DNA of 6,866 nt from Pseudomonadota bacterium. GTDB lineage: Bacteria > Pseudomonadota > Alphaproteobacteria > Rhizobiales > Hyphomicrobiaceae. The notes under the pieces were generated by a model that ran no database searches, was not told the origin of the DNA, and saw nothing but the letters and a program-made list of their open reading frames with translations. Positions within the stretch are counted from its first letter, which is position 1. Each line of letters starts with the position of its first letter. Positions 5,234-6,866 of the stretch are shown here, piece after piece. Made by a program: the position numbers and the translations under genes. The stretch lies in NCBI GenBank assembly GCA_021812845.1, contig JAKAML010000067.1, positions 1 through 6,866 on the forward strand. Direction: 5' to 3'.

Positions 5234-6866
5234 TCAGGCGCGGACCTCGGACTTGGCTTCGGCAGCCTCGCGCGCCTTCGCGAGCTCCGCCAGCGCGCGG
5301 CGGTACTCGACGGGCATCACCTTGCGGAACTTCGGCAGGTAGGCCGCGAAGTCCTTCAGGATCGCCTGTGCGCGCGCCGAGTTGGTGTAGTGCGCGTGCC
5401 GCACGACCAGCGCGTGGAGCCGCTCGGCATCCTGATAGCGCATGTCGGACATCAGCCCGGCGATCGGCCGGCTTGCCGCCTCGCCGTTGGTCTTGGCCAG
5501 CCGCGCCACGAGCGCCGGATCGGCCTCGATCCGCTCGATCTGCACCATCTCCTTGTTCAGCCGCGCCTCGAAGTCGCCCTTCTCGTCGAGCACGTAGGCG
5601 ACGCCGCCCGACATGCCCGCCGCGAAGTTGCGCCCCGTCGGGCCGAGCACGACGACGCAGCCGCCGGTCATGTACTCGCAGCCGTGGTCGCCTGTGCCCT
5701 CGACCACCGCCGAGGCGCCTGAGTTCCTGACCGCGAACCGCTCGCCCGCGACGCCGCGGAAGTAGCACTCGCCCTGGATCGCACCGTAGAGCACGGTGTT
5801 GCCGACGATGATGCTCTCCTCCGGCACGATACCCGACAGCGCGTTCGGCCGCACGATCACCTTGGCGCCCGACAGACCCTTGCCGACGTAGTCGTTGCCC
5901 TCGCCGACGAGATCGAGCGTCAGGCCAGATGCCGCCCAGGCGCCGAACGCCTGCCCGGCCGTGCCCTTGAGCGTCAGCCAGATGGTGTCCTCCGGTAGCC
6001 CGGCGTGGCCGTACCGCTTGGCGATCTCGCCCGAAAGCATGGCGCCCGTCGAGCGGTCGACGTTCTTGATCGCGACGTCCGCCTTGACCGGCTTCCTCGC
6101 CTCGAGCGCGGGCTTGGCGATCTCGATCAGCCGGTTGTCGAGCACCTTGTCGAGGCCGTGGTCCTGCTGCTCGCAGTGGTGGGTCGCGACCGAGCTCGGA
6201 ACCTGCGGACGGTGGAACAGGTTCGAGAAGTCGAGCCCGTTCGCCTTCCAGTGCTCGATCGCGCGCTCCTTGCCGAGGCAGTCGCTGCGGCCGATCATCT
6301 CGTCCATGGTGCGGAAGCCCATGGCCGCCATCAGCTCGCGCACCTCCTCGGCGACGAAGAAGAAATAGTTGATGACGTGCTCGGGTTTGCCCTTGAAGCG
6401 CGCGCGCAGCACCGGATCCTGGGTCGCGACGCCGACCGGGCAGGTGTTGAGATGGCACTTCCTCATCATGATGCACCCGGCCGCGATCAAGGGCGCGGTG
6501 GCGAAGCCGAACTCGTCCGCGCCGAGCAGCGCGCCGACCACCACGTCGCGGCCGGTCCTGAGCCCGCCGTCGACCTGCACTGCGATGCGGCCGCGCAGCC
6601 GGTTCAGCACCAGCGTCTGATGCGTCTCCGCGAGGCCGATCTCCCACGGGCTGCCGGCGTGCTTGATCGACGTCAGCGGCGAGGCGCCGGTGCCGCCCTC
6701 GAAGCCCGAGATGGTGACGTGGTCGGCGCGCGCCTTGGCGACGCCGGCGGCGACCGTGCCGACGCCGACCTCGGAGACGAGCTTCACCGACACGTCACCC
6801 GTCGGATTGACGTTCTTCAGATCGAAGATGAGCTGCGCCAGGTCCTCGATCGAGTAGATGTCGTGA
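5234..6866 (-). CDS. gltB: Glutamate synthase [NADPH] large (alpha) subunit, 3' part
   Basis: The alpha subunit releases ammonia from glutamine and channels it to the FMN site, where 2-iminoglutarate is reduced to glutamate. The 543 complete codons seen (including stop) are the C-terminal third of a protein usually near 1,500 residues; the class II glutamine amidotransferase domain, the central domain and the start of the FMN synthase domain lie beyond the right edge. The fragment opens [17 protein letters not shown], then [18 protein letters not shown] (54-71) of the FMN barrel, then the 3Fe-4S ligands at fragment residues 131, 137 and 142 ([12 protein letters not shown]). The C-terminal GXGXG beta-helix domain covers about 269-454, with [14 protein letters not shown] (321-334) and repeated glycine turns. 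The protein ends KSEVRA before TGA. The GTG at 6793 is internal to conserved sequence and is not the start. gltD follows in the same direction. Intact as far as visible. Confidence 0.97.
   Translation of the reverse strand, partial: HDIYSIEDLAQLIFDLKNVNPTGDVSVKLVSEVGVGTVAAGVAKARADHVTISGFEGGTGASPLTSIKHAGSPWEIGLAETHQTLVLNRLRGRIAVQVDGGLRTGRDVVVGALLGADEFGFATAPLIAAGCIMMRKCHLNTCPVGVATQDPVLRARFKGKPEHVINYFFFVAEEVRELMAAMGFRTMDEMIGRSDCLGKERAIEHWKANGLDFSNLFHRPQVPSSVATHHCEQQDHGLDKVLDNRLIEIAKPALEARKPVKADVAIKNVDRSTGAMLSGEIAKRYGHAGLPEDTIWLTLKGTAGQAFGAWAASGLTLDLVGEGNDYVGKGLSGAKVIVRPNALSGIVPEESIIVGNTVLYGAIQGECYFRGVAGERFAVRNSGASAVVEGTGDHGCEYMTGGCVVVLGPTGRNFAAGMSGGVAYVLDEKGDFEARLNKEMVQIERIEADPALVARLAKTNGEAASRPIAGLMSDMRYQDAERLHALVVRHAHYTNSARAQAILKDFAAYLPKFRKVMPVEYRRALAELAKAREAAEAKSEVRA

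Noticed and set aside
3711..6647. Apparent 978-residue product: gltD with a long N-terminal extension
   Set aside because: The gltD frame has no stop upstream, but that part is antisense-free shadow of gltB, which reads as perfect GltB in another frame. The family start [10 protein letters not shown] at 5147 gives a normal-length GltD, so this is not a fusion.
1..6866. Search for CRISPR arrays, tRNA/rRNA genes, phage genes, toxin-antitoxin or defence modules
   Set aside because: No regularly spaced repeats, tRNA-like cloverleaf, integrase, nuclease or toxin motif was seen. Apart from the left-edge anomaly the content is conserved metabolism, envelope and translation genes.

Overview
The window looks like ordinary chromosome from a high-GC alphaproteobacterium, most likely order Hyphomicrobiales (Rhizobiales). 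The evidence is strong GC bias at third codon positions, alphaproteobacterial-type GltB and GltD, a short HPF/RaiA protein opening MQTPLEIEF, and a BBP2_2-type outer-membrane barrel with a long Asp/Pro-rich leader. I would not name a genus.

Layout, left to right. Bases 1 to about 92 are a tail I cannot assign. It interrupts the minus-strand gene for arabinose-5-phosphate isomerase (kdsD/kpsF), whose SIS catalytic domain is intact but whose CBS domains are missing. A 215-base divergent spacer (786-1000) separates kdsD from a plus-strand gene for a secreted beta-barrel protein (1001-2668, GTG start). The spacer holds a CtrA-like TTAA pair, an exact 16-base GC palindrome and a 6-bp inverted repeat. 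The next 459 bases (2669-3127) contain no gene I can support, only short repeats and GC-rich hairpins.

The right half is read entirely on the minus strand, right to left. The 3' third of gltB (running in from the right edge) is followed after 86 bases by complete gltD, then after 175 bases by a short-form ribosome hibernation factor. GltB and GltD form NADPH-dependent glutamate synthase, which with glutamine synthetase assimilates ammonium. The 86-base gltB-gltD spacer has a direct repeat and a 15-base perfect hairpin next to the only Shine-Dalgarno candidate for gltD.

Functionally there is a cell-envelope pair (Kdo precursor synthesis for LPS, and an outer-membrane barrel) and a nitrogen-assimilation/translation block (gltBD plus hibernation factor). 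I found no CRISPR array, RNA gene, complete insertion sequence, toxin-antitoxin pair, defence locus or convincing new system. The points most worth checking are the abrupt loss of kdsD homology near base 93, the gltD leader hairpin and the CtrA-like site.
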